Assembly (NCBI GenBank): GCA_017429265.1
Contig: JAFRPG010000058.1
Location: 1 to 64,000 of the forward strand
From: Clostridia bacterium
Lineage (GTDB): Bacteria; Bacillota; Clostridia; Christensenellales; Aristaeellaceae
Direction: 5' to 3'
Length of the DNA: 64,000 nt
Part shown: positions 1-6,981 of the stretch, piece after piece
How positions within the stretch are numbered: the first letter of the stretch is position 1
Layout: each line of letters opens with the position of its first letter
Position numbers and translations under genes: made by a program
Notes under the pieces: generated by a model
Seen by the model: the letters and a program-made list of their open reading frames with translations, nothing else
Told to the model about the DNA's origin: nothing
Database searches by the model: none

Positions 1-136
1 AAGAAAGGCTTTGGCAATGTAAGGTTCGAATATCAACTCTGCTTTGCAAAATGCCAAACAAGAAAGAGCCGACCCCGAAGGTCCAGGGCGATCGGAAAGC
101 CCTGGTCGCGGTCCGCAGACCGCGAAATCCTCTTGT
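1..136 (-). repeat. Palindromic repeat R1 (truncated)
   Basis: First copy of the dispersed repeat family, in reverse orientation and cut by the window start. It holds the core (with TTGGCA/TGCCAA arms, as in the 16841 copy), the CCAGGGC...GCCCTGG-type hairpin and the GCGGTCTGCGGACCGC hairpin. The outer end carrying CCATATGG and the terminal inverted repeat is missing. The short open frames that cross it are produced by the repeat and are not genes. Confidence 0.8.
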
Positions 137-141
137 TTCAC

Positions 142-483
142 GTCTCTTCACGTTTCATCAGGGAAAGTTCGTTGATGAGGGGATGCGTCTGCGGGCGCAC
201 CAGAGAGCTTTCCGATCGCCCTCTGGACTCCTTCGGGGCCGTCCCGTTCATAATAGGACCTGAGACTGAAAGTATCTTTTCTCAACGACACTTTACCCGA
301 TACCAAACAAGGAGACATGCTCCCGAAGGGTCCAGGGATTCGGAGCGCCCGGAAAACTGTCCGGGGGACAGTTTTCAGCGGAGAATGGGCGGCAGCCCCG
401 GATCGATCGGAAAGCCCCTGGCGCGCTCCGCAGAGCGCGAATCCCCTCCCATATGGTTTTTCCGAACTTTCCGTGACAGAACC
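142..483 (-). repeat. Palindromic repeat R2 with nested insertion
   Basis: Full copy in reverse orientation, directly behind R1. It runs from a diverged end (GTCTCTTCACG, 9 of 11 matching GGTTCTTCACG) to CCGTGACAGAACC, and is followed by a run of A. Both mirrored halves are present: TGCGCCCGCAGACGCA with CCAGAG...CTCTGG, and GCGCTCTGCGGAGCGC. It is longer than other copies because about 67 bp are inserted in the second hairpin. Its core pairs as AAAGT/ACTTT. Confidence 0.85.
338..404. repeat. Small palindrome nested in R2
   Basis: In the other copies CCAGGG joins straight to GCGATCGG. Here about 67 bp separate them, and they contain a perfect 11-bp inverted repeat (GAAAACTGTCC at 352-362 and GGACAGTTTTC at 366-376, 3-base loop). 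It looks like a second, smaller palindromic element inserted into the first. Confidence 0.6.
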
Positions 484-527
484 AAAAAAAAACGCCTTCG
501 GCCTCTTCGGCGACCGGCGGCGGGGGA

Positions 528-1028
528 TCACTCAGGCAGCAGCCCGAGGATGATCCGGGCGTTTTCTTCGGGGGTGCGGATGCCGGTGTCGACGGTCAGG
601 TCGTAGCCTTCCTTCGGGTACAGGTATTCCGCCGACGAGGCCGCGGAGCCCGGGCACCGGTCCCCCCGCTCCCGTTCCCGGCGCGCGAGGATCTCCGGGG
701 CGCAGGTCACATGCACGGTGCACAGCCTGTATGCGCGGACAGCCTCCCGCAGCTGCAGGAAGATCCGCTCGCTGGTGATGACGTGGTCGACGATCACGCC
801 GTCGCAGGCTTCCGCCGCTTCCCGCACGCGCGCGCAGAGGTCGCCCGAGATCTCATAAACGTCGTCCTCATAGATCGTTTCCATCGGGTCGGTTTTCATG
901 AAATCGTCGACAGACACCACCTCGTATGTGCGCGACAGCTCCCGGGCGATCAGGGCCTTCAGCGCTCCCGACAGCGTGGACTTGCCGCTGCTGGAAGGCC
1001 CGTTCAGCAGGACGATCCGTTTCTCCAT
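528..1028 (-). CDS. Chloramphenicol phosphotransferase-like kinase
   Basis: A 166-residue P-loop kinase. The Walker A motif GPSSSGKST lies at residues 10-18, followed by a DDF motif (VDDFMK) near residue 42 and VDHVITS near residue 95, as in the chloramphenicol phosphotransferase-like family. Such proteins phosphorylate small hydroxylated molecules; the substrate here is unknown. The start is the ATG at 1028, preceded by GGAGGAGAC; longer frames run back into the next gene. It lies 20 bp downstream of the membrane Fe-S protein and is probably cotranscribed with it. Family assignment is fairly firm, a resistance role is not shown. Confidence 0.8.
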   Translation of the reverse strand: MEKRIVLLNGPSSSGKSTLSGALKALIARELSRTYEVVSVDDFMKTDPMETIYEDDVYEISGDLCARVREAAEACDGVIVDHVITSERIFLQLREAVRAYRLCTVHVTCAPEILARRERERGDRCPGSAASSAEYLYPKEGYDLTVDTGIRTPEENARIILGLLPE

Positions 1029-1048
1029 TCCCGTCTCCTCCGCCGCCG

Positions 1049-1873
1049 TCACAGCGCGTTTTTGGGGCAGTTCCGGACGCACTCCATGCAGAGGATGCAT
1101 TCGGTGCCGTTCTCTCTCTTGCGCGAGTTGTCGGTCACGTCCACATCCATCGGGCACACGCGCCGGCACTTCCCGCACGAGACGCATTTGGACTTGTCGC
1201 ATTTCACGCGCATGAGGGCGAAATAACTCATGGGCTTGAGGAACACCGTGACGGGGCAGATGTACTTGCAGAACGCGCGGTTGTCCCTGAAGACGAACGC
1301 GAGGACGATCCCGGCGATGTAGTACAGGGCGTTGCCGATGATGAAAGCCCAGAACATGATGCGCTCGAGCGGCTCCTCCCCGACACCCGCGAGGAACAGG
1401 GCGGCTACGAAGATCAGCGACAGGGCAAAGGTGACATAGCGGATCCAGCCCAGCTTCTTCCGCGGCCCCGCCGGCGTTTTGAAGGGCAGGAAGTCCAGCA
1501 CCATCGCGGTCCAGCAGGCATAGCCGCACCAGCCCCGGCCGAAGAGGAGGGGCCCGACGATCTTCGCGACCGCGTAGTGGATCGTCGCCGCGACGAAGGC
1601 GCCCTTGAACAGATAGTACCAGAAGCCCTCGATCTGCATGTTTTCCCGGCTGATCAGCCCGAGATAGACCAGCATGTACAGGCCCACGAGCAGCTGGACC
1701 ACGCGGCGGGCGTATCTGTTCTTCCGGATGAACAGGAACATCCCCAGGGCGATCGAGCAGCCGATATAGCTGAAGTTGAACAGGTAGAAGATGTCATGCT
1801 TCGTCAGCCACAGCGTCACGGCGACAGTCTCGAAGACAGCCAGCATGAGGATCGGCATCGCGTATTTCTTCAT
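1049..1873 (-). CDS. Membrane 4Fe-4S ferredoxin protein (NapH/CcoG-like)
   Basis: A 274-residue polytopic membrane protein with about five or six hydrophobic segments in residues 1-210 and two C-terminal [4Fe-4S] motifs, CVSCGKCRRVCP and CILCMECVRNCP. GRGWCGYACW and FCKYICPV within the membrane part are the Cys-Pro-type motifs of the NapH/NosR/CcoG group. It should pass electrons between a membrane carrier and a cytoplasmic or extracytoplasmic partner; the partner is not evident. An Rrf2 regulator lies 113 bp upstream on the same strand and a small kinase 20 bp downstream, suggesting a redox-controlled unit. Confidence 0.85.
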   Translation of the reverse strand: MKKYAMPILMLAVFETVAVTLWLTKHDIFYLFNFSYIGCSIALGMFLFIRKNRYARRVVQLLVGLYMLVYLGLISRENMQIEGFWYYLFKGAFVAATIHYAVAKIVGPLLFGRGWCGYACWTAMVLDFLPFKTPAGPRKKLGWIRYVTFALSLIFVAALFLAGVGEEPLERIMFWAFIIGNALYYIAGIVLAFVFRDNRAFCKYICPVTVFLKPMSYFALMRVKCDKSKCVSCGKCRRVCPMDVDVTDNSRKRENGTECILCMECVRNCPKNAL

Positions 1874-1986
1874 CGATTATTCCTCCCGATGGGTCCGGCT
1901 GGCGGGACGGACGCGGTCTCCCGCGCCGGCCGGCATGCGCACAGGCACAGTTTCGTGACGGTCGCTTTCGGCGGACGGGATCGCGC

Positions 1987-2442
1987 TCAGACCCCGCAGG
2001 GAAAGGCCTCGGGGGTCTCGGGCTGGGGCTTTGCCTGAGCGATCAGCTGACCGAGGGTGACGCTCTCCAGGTAGTCCCGGACGGCCTTCTCCAGCCCTTC
2101 CCAGGCCGGCAGGGTGATGCAGAAATCACAGCGCGCGCAGGTGTTGACCGGGCGCTCGAGGCAGGCCACGGCGTGCATGGACGCCTCCGTCAGGCAGGCG
2201 ATGCGCCACAGCGTCACCTCCTCCGGAGGCACGAGCAGGCGGTAGCCGCCGCCGTGTCCCCGGCGGATGCCGAGGATGCCAGCCTCCGCCAGCGGAGCGG
2301 TCAGGGCCTCAATGTATTTTTTGGAGATCTGCTGACGCGCCGCCACATCCTTCATGGGCACATAGCCGCTGCCCTGGTGCATGGCGATGTCCGCCAGCAT
2401 GCGGGTGACGTAGCGGCCCCTGGTGGAGATCAACACGGGCAC
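1987..2442 (-). CDS. Rrf2-family transcriptional regulator
   Basis: A 151-residue winged-helix regulator of the Rrf2 family (IscR, NsrR, CymR). The N-terminus reads STRGRYVTRMLADIA, followed by the recognition-helix region QISKKYIEAL and the wing IRRGHGGGYRL. The C-terminal half contains ACLERPVNTCARCDFC, giving several cysteines where family members bind an Fe-S cluster, so redox or Fe-S sensing is likely. It is divergent from the amino-acid ABC importer whose promoter carries an inverted repeat. Because CymR, an Rrf2 protein, controls cystine uptake in Bacillus, it is the natural candidate regulator of that importer; this is inference. Confidence 0.88.
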   Translation of the reverse strand: MPVLISTRGRYVTRMLADIAMHQGSGYVPMKDVAARQQISKKYIEALTAPLAEAGILGIRRGHGGGYRLLVPPEEVTLWRIACLTEASMHAVACLERPVNTCARCDFCITLPAWEGLEKAVRDYLESVTLGQLIAQAKPQPETPEAFPCGV

Positions 2443-2600
2443 TCACCTCCGGATGAGTTCTGTATGGGAAAACGCCCCGCGCGGCGAAGCGCTCTTCTTC
2501 CTGTCTCTGCGTCGGTCCCATTATACCCCCGTCCGCCCGGAATGTCAAAGCCCGTGCGGGAGGGAGGAACGCTCCGCACGAAAAACACCGGAAGAACATT

Positions 2601-2647
2601 CATTGTCCATCAAATCCATTGACAATGAAAACAAACTGTGCTACGTT
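2601..2647 (+). promoter_or_regulatory. Promoter and operator of importer unit 1
   Basis: TTGACA at 2619-2624, 17 bp, then TACGTT at 2642-2647 preceded by TG at 2639-2640 (extended -10). The -35 is overlapped by a perfect inverted repeat, CATTGTC (2601-2607), 13-bp spacer, GACAATG (2621-2627). The same repeat with the same spacer lies at 4986-5011 in front of the second unit of the importer. A repressor bound here would block RNA polymerase. Confidence 0.65.
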
Positions 2648-2700
2648 GAGGCCGCGGCCGCCCGCAGGGACGGCATGCCGACCCGAAGGAGGTTCCCCCG

Positions 2701-2778
2701 ATGCCGACGAACACACTCTTCCGGATGCGCTGTCGGTCCATGCACATGGACCGATGTTCAGCATGCGGAGACAGATGA
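2701..2778 (+). CDS. Leader peptide with Cys codons, upstream of ABC importer
   Basis: A 25-codon open frame starting at ATG 2701 behind a strong GAAGGAGG site with good spacing. It includes Cys codons at positions 11, 19 and 22 (MRCRS and CSACGDR stretches). A 9-bp hairpin (TCGGTCCAT / ATGGACCGA, 2731-2752) lies within the frame, and a rho-independent-type terminator follows 21 bp after the stop. The arrangement is that of a ribosome-mediated attenuator sensing cysteinyl-tRNA. The peptide itself probably has no further role. It is too short for usual gene calling. Confidence 0.6.
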   Translation: MPTNTLFRMRCRSMHMDRCSACGDR

Positions 2779-2799
2779 CGCCGGAACCGGTGTATCATG

Positions 2800-2826
2800 G
2801 CGCCCGCGCTGACGGGCGCGTTTTTT
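2800..2826 (+). terminator. Attenuator terminator before the first permease
   Basis: Stem GCGCCCG (2800-2806) pairs with CGGGCGC (2813-2819) and is followed by G and six T. It sits between the leader peptide stop and the permease start at 2842, so transcription must read through it to express the importer. TTCCGG (2719-2724) can pair with CCGGAA (2781-2786) as a possible competing structure. Confidence 0.65.
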
Positions 2827-2841
2827 GTGAGAGGATGGACG

Positions 2842-3513
2842 ATGGACTGGTCATATATCGCGGCCCATGTGCCTGATTTTCTCGGCGGAGCCTGGGTGAC
2901 CCTGAGCTACGGCCTCATCGGCGTGGCGTGCTCGGCCGTGCTGGGCCTGCTCTGCAGCCTGGTGCGGGTCTTCCGGGTGCCGGTGCTGCGGGCGCTGGTG
3001 CGGGCCTACGTGGAGCTTTCCCGGAACACGCCCCTGCTGGTGCAGCTGTTTTTCCTGTATGCCGGCCTGCCCCGGGTGGGCGTGAAGCTCAGCGCCGGGG
3101 CCTGCGCGGTCGTGGGCCTGACCTTCCTGGGCGGCGGCTACATGGCGGAGGCCTTCCGCAGTGGCCTGGAGGCGGTGGACCGCTCCCAGCGCGAGGCGGG
3201 GGAGTGCATCGGCCTGACGCCCCTGCAGACCGTGCGCTACGTCGTGCTGCCCCAGGCCTTTGCCACGGCGGCGCCCGCGCTGTTCGCCAATATGATCTTC
3301 CTGATCAAGGAGACCAGCATGCTGTCCGTCGTGGCGATCATGGATCTGATGAACGTGGCGGATACCCTGCGCACCGGCGGCGGACGCACCATCGAGGTGC
3401 TGTCCATGCTGGTCGTCGCCTATGTGGTCATCCTGCTGCCGGTGTCCCTACTGGCGACGTTTGCGGAGAGGAGGATGCGCTTTGCAGGATTCGGGCGTCA
3501 GCATACTGTTTAA
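2842..3513 (+). CDS. Polar amino-acid ABC transporter permease (1)
   Basis: A 223-residue inner-membrane permease of the His/Glu/Gln/Cys type, with about five membrane segments and the ATPase-contacting EAA loop EAGECIGLTPLQTVRYVVLP. The ATG at 2842 has a GAGAGG site; an upstream in-frame ATG at 2797 would translate the terminator hairpin and is rejected. It overlaps the second permease by 32 bp. With the second permease (3482), ATPase (4163) and binding protein (5311) it forms a complete importer. Substrate is inferred as cystine/cysteine from the Cys-containing leader peptides, not from the permease itself. Confidence 0.9.
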   Translation: MDWSYIAAHVPDFLGGAWVTLSYGLIGVACSAVLGLLCSLVRVFRVPVLRALVRAYVELSRNTPLLVQLFFLYAGLPRVGVKLSAGACAVVGLTFLGGGYMAEAFRSGLEAVDRSQREAGECIGLTPLQTVRYVVLPQAFATAAPALFANMIFLIKETSMLSVVAIMDLMNVADTLRTGGGRTIEVLSMLVVAYVVILLPVSLLATFAERRMRFAGFGRQHTV

Positions 3514-4153
3514 GGGCATCAACTTCCAGCGCCTGCTGGGCGGACTGTGGGTCACGCTGCGCATTGCGCTGATCACCATCGGCCTGTCCCTGGCCCTGGG
3601 CCTGGTCTTCGGGCTGATCATGCTCAGCCGGCGGAAGGTCCTCCGGGGCATCTCCCGGGCCTGGCTGGAGATCGTGCGCTTCATGCCGCAGCTGGTGCTG
3701 CTGTACATGGTGTATTTCGGCTTTGCCCGCCTCTTCGGCTGGGATCTGGACGGCGAGACGAGCGCCGTGCTCGTGTTCACCTTCTGGGGAACGGCGGAGA
3801 TGGGGGACCTGGTCCGCGGGGCGGTCAGCTCCATTCCCCCGCATCAGCGGGAGAGCGCGGAGGCCATCGGCCTGACGCCGATGCAGGTCTGCCGCCATGT
3901 CCTGATCCCCCAGACGGTCCGCCGCCTGCTCCCGCAGGCCATCAACCTCTCCACCCGCATCATCAAGACCACGGCGCTGGTCAAGATGATCAACGTTACC
4001 GAGGTGCTCAAGGTGGGCCAGCAGATCATCAGCCAGTTCTACCGGCTGCGGGAGGCGCCTTTCTGGGTCTACCTCACGATCTTCATCCTCTACTTCATCA
4101 TCTGCTGGCCGATCTCCGCGCTGGCAGGCTGGCTGGAAAAGCGCTGGGCATAG
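3482..4153 (+). CDS. Polar amino-acid ABC transporter permease (2)
   Basis: A second 223-residue permease of the same family, with the EAA loop ESAEAIGLTPMQVCRHVLIP. The likely start is TTG at 3482, seven bases after GAGAGGAGG; the upstream in-frame ATG at 3422 would add a Cys/Arg-rich segment that is only the shadow of the preceding gene. The start lies inside the end of the first permease, which suggests translational coupling and a heterodimeric membrane channel. The stop is TAG, and the ATPase follows 9 bp later. Confidence 0.88.
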   Translation: MQDSGVSILFKGINFQRLLGGLWVTLRIALITIGLSLALGLVFGLIMLSRRKVLRGISRAWLEIVRFMPQLVLLYMVYFGFARLFGWDLDGETSAVLVFTFWGTAEMGDLVRGAVSSIPPHQRESAEAIGLTPMQVCRHVLIPQTVRRLLPQAINLSTRIIKTTALVKMINVTEVLKVGQQIISQFYRLREAPFWVYLTIFILYFIICWPISALAGWLEKRWA

Positions 4154-4162
4154 GAGGGCAGC

Positions 4163-4957
4163 ATGGACACGATTCTTCAGGTCAGACACATCGGCAAGGC
4201 CTTTGAGCACAATCAGGTGCTGCGGGACGTCTCGCTGGAGCTTGACGAGGGCCGGGTGCTGGTCGTCGTGGGCCCCAGCGGCTGCGGCAAGAGCACGCTC
4301 CTGCGCTGCATCAACGGCCTGGAGCAGATCGACAGCGGGGAGATCCTGCTCCGGGGCGAGGTCATCTCCGGACAGCGGAAGAACCTGCACCTCGTACGCC
4401 AGAAGATCGGCATGGTCTTTCAGAGCTACGACCTCTTCCCCCACATGAGGGTGATGGACAATCTGCTCCTGGGGCCGGTCAAGGCCCTGGGAAGGCCGAA
4501 GGAGGAGGTCCGGGCGGAGGCTGAGCGGATGCTTGCCCGGGTGGGCCTGGCGGACAAGGCCGGCGTCTACCCGCGCACCCTCTCCGGCGGACAGCGCCAG
4601 CGCGTGGCCCTCGTGCGCGCCATGCTCATGCAGCCGGAGATCCTGCTGCTGGACGAGATCACCGCGGCCCTGGACCCCGAGATGGTCAGCGAGGTGCTGA
4701 ACGTGGTGCTGGACCTGGCCCGGGACGGCATGACGATGGTGATCGTCACGCACGAGATGCGCTTCGCCGAGGCCGTGGCGGATGAGGTGGTCTTTCTCGA
4801 GGACGGCTGCGTCGTGGAGCGGAACCCGCCCGAGGTCTTCTTCCACCGCCCCGAGACCGAGCGGGCGAAGCGCTTCCTGCAGAGCTTCGACTACGCGCCC
4901 CGCAGGCGCGCCGCGCAGCCGGGAGCAAATACAGCGGAAGAACAATCCGCCCCTTGA
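4163..4957 (+). CDS. Polar amino-acid ABC transporter ATP-binding protein
   Basis: A 264-residue ABC ATPase of the GlnQ/HisP class. It has Walker A GPSGCGKST (residues 37-45), signature LSGGQRQRVAL, Walker B ILLLDEITAALD and the H-loop TH. It energises the two upstream permeases. The start has GGAGGG six bases before the ATG. The stop codon overlaps the -35 box of the next promoter, so the binding protein gene is transcribed both by read-through and from its own promoter. Confidence 0.93.
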   Translation: MDTILQVRHIGKAFEHNQVLRDVSLELDEGRVLVVVGPSGCGKSTLLRCINGLEQIDSGEILLRGEVISGQRKNLHLVRQKIGMVFQSYDLFPHMRVMDNLLLGPVKALGRPKEEVRAEAERMLARVGLADKAGVYPRTLSGGQRQRVALVRAMLMQPEILLLDEITAALDPEMVSEVLNVVLDLARDGMTMVIVTHEMRFAEAVADEVVFLEDGCVVERNPPEVFFHRPETERAKRFLQSFDYAPRRRAAQPGANTAEEQSAP

Positions 4958-4982
4958 CAGACAACGGCGCAGCGTATATAAT
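4954..4982 (+). promoter_or_regulatory. Consensus promoter of binding-protein unit
   Basis: Perfect TTGACA (4954-4959), 17-bp spacer and TATAAT (4977-4982). The -35 overlaps the stop codon of the ATPase gene. Transcription would begin near 4989, giving a leader of about 320 nt that includes a Cys-rich peptide and a terminator hairpin. Confidence 0.85.
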
Positions 4983-4985
4983 CCG

Positions 4986-5011
4986 CATTGTCCACCGGAA
5001 AGGTAGACAAT
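4986..5011 (+). promoter_or_regulatory. Inverted-repeat operator at +1
   Basis: CATTGTC (4986-4992), 13-bp spacer, GACAAT (5006-5011). It matches the repeat at 2601-2627 in both arms and in spacer length, and even shares CATTGTCCA. It sits at the start of transcription, just after the -10 box, a typical repressor position. The Rrf2 protein at 1987-2442 is the closest candidate ligand. Confidence 0.6.
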
Positions 5012-5032
5012 AAAGCAAAGGAGGACGGAGCC

Positions 5033-5113
5033 ATGACAGCCAACCGGATCATGATGTGCCGCATGTGTTGTTTCAGGCGTCCGTCTCACCTGAAGCTCTG
5101 TTTGCGTGGCTGA
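5033..5113 (+). CDS. Cys-rich leader peptide upstream of binding protein
   Basis: A 26-codon open frame (ATG 5033, TGA 5111-5113) with AAGGAGG nearby. It contains MMCRMCCF, so Cys codons at 9, 12 and 13 lie close together, with a fourth at 23. It is followed by a terminator hairpin and a competing structure. This is a cysteine-sensing attenuator layout, independent of but parallel to the one at 2701. The clustering of rare Cys codons in so short a frame is strong evidence that it is translated for regulation. Confidence 0.7.
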   Translation: MTANRIMMCRMCCFRRPSHLKLCLRG

Positions 5114-5117
5114 CACG

Positions 5118-5178
5118 CGCGGACAGTACAGCGCACATTCGGAGAGGCGGACGATTCAGACACTGTCCGCCTCTCTTT
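5118..5178 (+). terminator. Attenuator with mutually exclusive hairpins
   Basis: Terminator stem GAGAGGCGGAC (5142-5152) pairs with GTCCGCCTCTC (5165-5175), followed by TTTGT. A competing segment, GCGGACAGT (5118-5126), just after the leader stop, can pair with ACTGTCCGC (5162-5170), which overlaps the 3' arm of the terminator. CTGT/ACAG and GCGTG/CACGC pairing over the last Cys codon and stop of the leader could hide that segment when translation proceeds. Confidence 0.6.
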
Positions 5179-5310
5179 GTGTGAAACGGAAAGGAAGGTT
5201 CCGAGGATGACCCGATCCAGATGCGCGAAGGACCGATGCCGGCGCTGAGACGCAGCCGCACAGCCCCCGTCACACCGCAGAGAATGAATGACTGAAAAGG
5301 AGAATCCGTC

Positions 5311-6144
5311 ATGAAACACATTGCGAAGATCATTGCTCTGACCCTGGCCCTGGTCCTGACCCTGATCGCCGTTTCCGCCGCGCTGGCGGACGGCTACCGC
5401 ACCCTGGATGAGATCAAAGAAAGCGGAAAGATCGTCATCGGCCTCTTCTCCGACAAGAAGCCCTTCGGCTATGTGGATGAGTACGGCGAGTATCAGGGCT
5501 ACGACGTGTATCTGGCCCGCCGCCTCGCCGAGGATCTCGGCGTGCAGCTCGAGATCGTCTCCCTGGATGCCCCCAACCGCATCGAATACCTCCAGTCCTT
5601 CAAGGTGGACGTGGTGCTGGCCAACTTCACCTACACCGAGGACCGTGCACAGCAGGTCGACTTCGCCCTCCCGTACATGAAGGTGGCCCTGGGCGTGGTC
5701 AGCCCCGACAACGCCCTGATCACCGAGCCGGAGCAGCTCAGCGGCAAGACCCTCATCGTCTCCAAGGGCACCACGGCGGAGACCTTCTTCGAGGCCAACT
5801 ATCCGGATGTGAAGCTCCTGAAGTTCGACAGCTACACCGAGGCCTACATCGCCCTGATCGACGGCCGCGGCGACGCCCTCTCCACCGACAACACCGAGGT
5901 GCTGGCCTGGGCGATCGAGAACCCCGGCTTCACCGTGGGCATCGAGTCCCTGGGCAGCCTGGACACCATCAATCCGGCCGTCTCCAAGGGGAACGAGATC
6001 CTGCTCGCCTGGATCAACGAAGAGATCGTGCTGCTGGGTCAGGAGAATTTCTTCCACGCCGACTATGAGGCGACCCTCCGCGAGACCTACGGCCCCAACG
6101 CGGACGCGGACAGCCTGGTCGTGGAGGGCGGCGTGGTCGAGTAA
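5311..6144 (+). CDS. Amino-acid ABC transporter substrate-binding protein
   Basis: A 277-residue type-II periplasmic-binding-like protein (SBP_bac_3 family). Residues 1-26 form a signal peptide ending SAALA; there is no lipobox Cys, so it may be released or held by the uncleaved signal. The mature part begins with the typical TLDEIKESGKIVIGLFSDKKP. It captures the amino acid for the permease/ATPase complex encoded upstream. Its own promoter, operator, Cys leader and attenuator allow it to be made in excess over the membrane parts. Substrate identity is inferred from the leaders only. Confidence 0.92.
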   Translation: MKHIAKIIALTLALVLTLIAVSAALADGYRTLDEIKESGKIVIGLFSDKKPFGYVDEYGEYQGYDVYLARRLAEDLGVQLEIVSLDAPNRIEYLQSFKVDVVLANFTYTEDRAQQVDFALPYMKVALGVVSPDNALITEPEQLSGKTLIVSKGTTAETFFEANYPDVKLLKFDSYTEAYIALIDGRGDALSTDNTEVLAWAIENPGFTVGIESLGSLDTINPAVSKGNEILLAWINEEIVLLGQENFFHADYEATLRETYGPNADADSLVVEGGVVE

Positions 6145-6174
6145 GCGCCGGAACAGCCCCATCACCGCAAAGCG

Positions 6175-6209
6175 CCGGACGGACGGGATCATTCCCGCCG
6201 TCCGGTGTT
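6175..6209 (+). terminator. Rho-independent terminator after binding protein
   Basis: CCGGACGG-A-CGGGA (6175-6188) pairs with TCCCG-C-CGTCCGG (6193-6205) over a four-base loop, followed by TGTTTT. It ends the importer operon. Confidence 0.8.
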
Positions 6210-6252
6210 TTGCGCAGTTTCCGCTTGATCTATCAGAGCGGTGGACAAACTG

Positions 6253-6281
6253 TTGATATTTGCCAGTTTCTGTTGTACAAT
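6253..6281 (+). promoter_or_regulatory. Promoter of MOSC gene
   Basis: TTGATA (6253-6258), 17 bp, TACAAT (6276-6281). It precedes the MOSC-domain gene by about 60 bp. Confidence 0.7.
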
Positions 6282-6341
6282 GCTTTGTGAAGCGACAATT
6301 CGTTTGTGAAAACAGGGCGGCCCGGAGAAGGAGGGAACACC

Positions 6342-6794
6342 GTGATCAGCGGAACGGTCATCGCGGTCTGCACAAGCCAGGAGAAGGGGACGGAGAAGCA
6401 AAACGTCCATACCGCCGTCCTCAGGGCGAACTGGGGCATCGAGGGTGACGCCCACGCGGGCGAGTGGCACCGGCAGGTCAGCCTGCTGAGCCGTCAGAAG
6501 GTGCGGGAGTTCAACCTCCTCGGGGCCTGCGTGACGGACGGGGCCTTTGGCGAGAACCTGCTCGTGGACGGCATCGACTGCGCCTCCCTGCCCGTCGGCA
6601 CGGTGCTGCGCTGCGGGGAAGCGGTCCTCGAGGTGACCCAGATCGGCAAGGAGTGCCATCAGGCGTGCGCCATCCGCCAACGGGTCGGCACCTGCATCAT
6701 GCCGCATCAGGGTATCTTCGCCCGTGTGCTGACCGGCGGCACGGTCAGGGAAGGCGACACGATCACCGCCGAGGTCCCGGGAGAAGCAGGATGA
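6342..6794 (+). CDS. MOSC domain-containing protein
   Basis: A 150-residue MOSC-domain protein, the C-terminal domain of Mo-cofactor sulfurase that carries sulfur or binds molybdopterin. Family features include GIEGDAHAGEWHRQVSLL, GAFGENL and the conserved Cys region GKECHQACAIRQ. The likely start is GTG 6342 behind AAGGAGGG; an upstream in-frame ATG at 6306 lacks a site. Stand-alone versions are often linked to molybdenum-cofactor or redox genes, but no molybdenum genes are visible in this window. Confidence 0.88.
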   Translation: MISGTVIAVCTSQEKGTEKQNVHTAVLRANWGIEGDAHAGEWHRQVSLLSRQKVREFNLLGACVTDGAFGENLLVDGIDCASLPVGTVLRCGEAVLEVTQIGKECHQACAIRQRVGTCIMPHQGIFARVLTGGTVREGDTITAEVPGEAG

Positions 6795-6835
6795 CACCGA
6801 TCTCTGTTAAGTGTGCCGGATCCCGGCAAAGGGAT

Positions 6836-6893
6836 TTCGCTCTGCGGAACGACCCGGGGGCTTTGCGATCGCCCCGGGCCCCCTTCGCAGCCG
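6836..6893 (+). repeat. Degenerate half copy of the palindromic repeat (R3)
   Basis: The segment CGCTCTGCGGAACG, then CCGGGGGCTTTGCGATCG and CCCCGGG, then CCCCTTCG follows the order of the left half of the family (GCGCTCTGCGGAGCGC, hairpin with CTTTCCGATCG, CCCTTCGGGG). Arms have changed from CCAGGGGC/GCCCCTGG to CCCGGGGGC/GCCCCGGG. The right half is absent. Confidence 0.6.
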
Positions 6894-6981
6894 GCGCTCA
6901 GGGTTCGGCCTTCTTCACCGAAGGAACACAGGAAGAAAGCCGGATCGCCGCGGCGGCGGGTGACCCGGCGAAGGATTGGGT

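Noticed and set aside
51..606. Several open frames in both strands across 51-606 and similar frames at 16241-17247, 18339-19229, 27667-28183 and 55782-56075
   Set aside because: They are produced by the palindromic repeats, recur as the same Arg/Pro/Ser-rich strings at each copy, lack ribosome-binding sites and add only spurious extensions to real genes.
3428..5116. A 562-codon open frame on the minus strand opposite the ABC importer
   Set aside because: High-GC shadow frame. It is rich in His, Gln, Asp and Arg and opposes four well-supported genes.
2842..6144. T-box riboswitch controlling the amino-acid importer
   Set aside because: No T-box sequence (AGGGTGGNACCGCG-like) or specifier arrangement is present; leader peptides with Cys codons explain the hairpins better.
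6241..6300. A third CATTGTC-N13-GACAAT operator before the MOSC gene
   Set aside because: Only the right arm (GACAAT, 6294-6299) is present; at the expected left position the sequence is TGTACAA.
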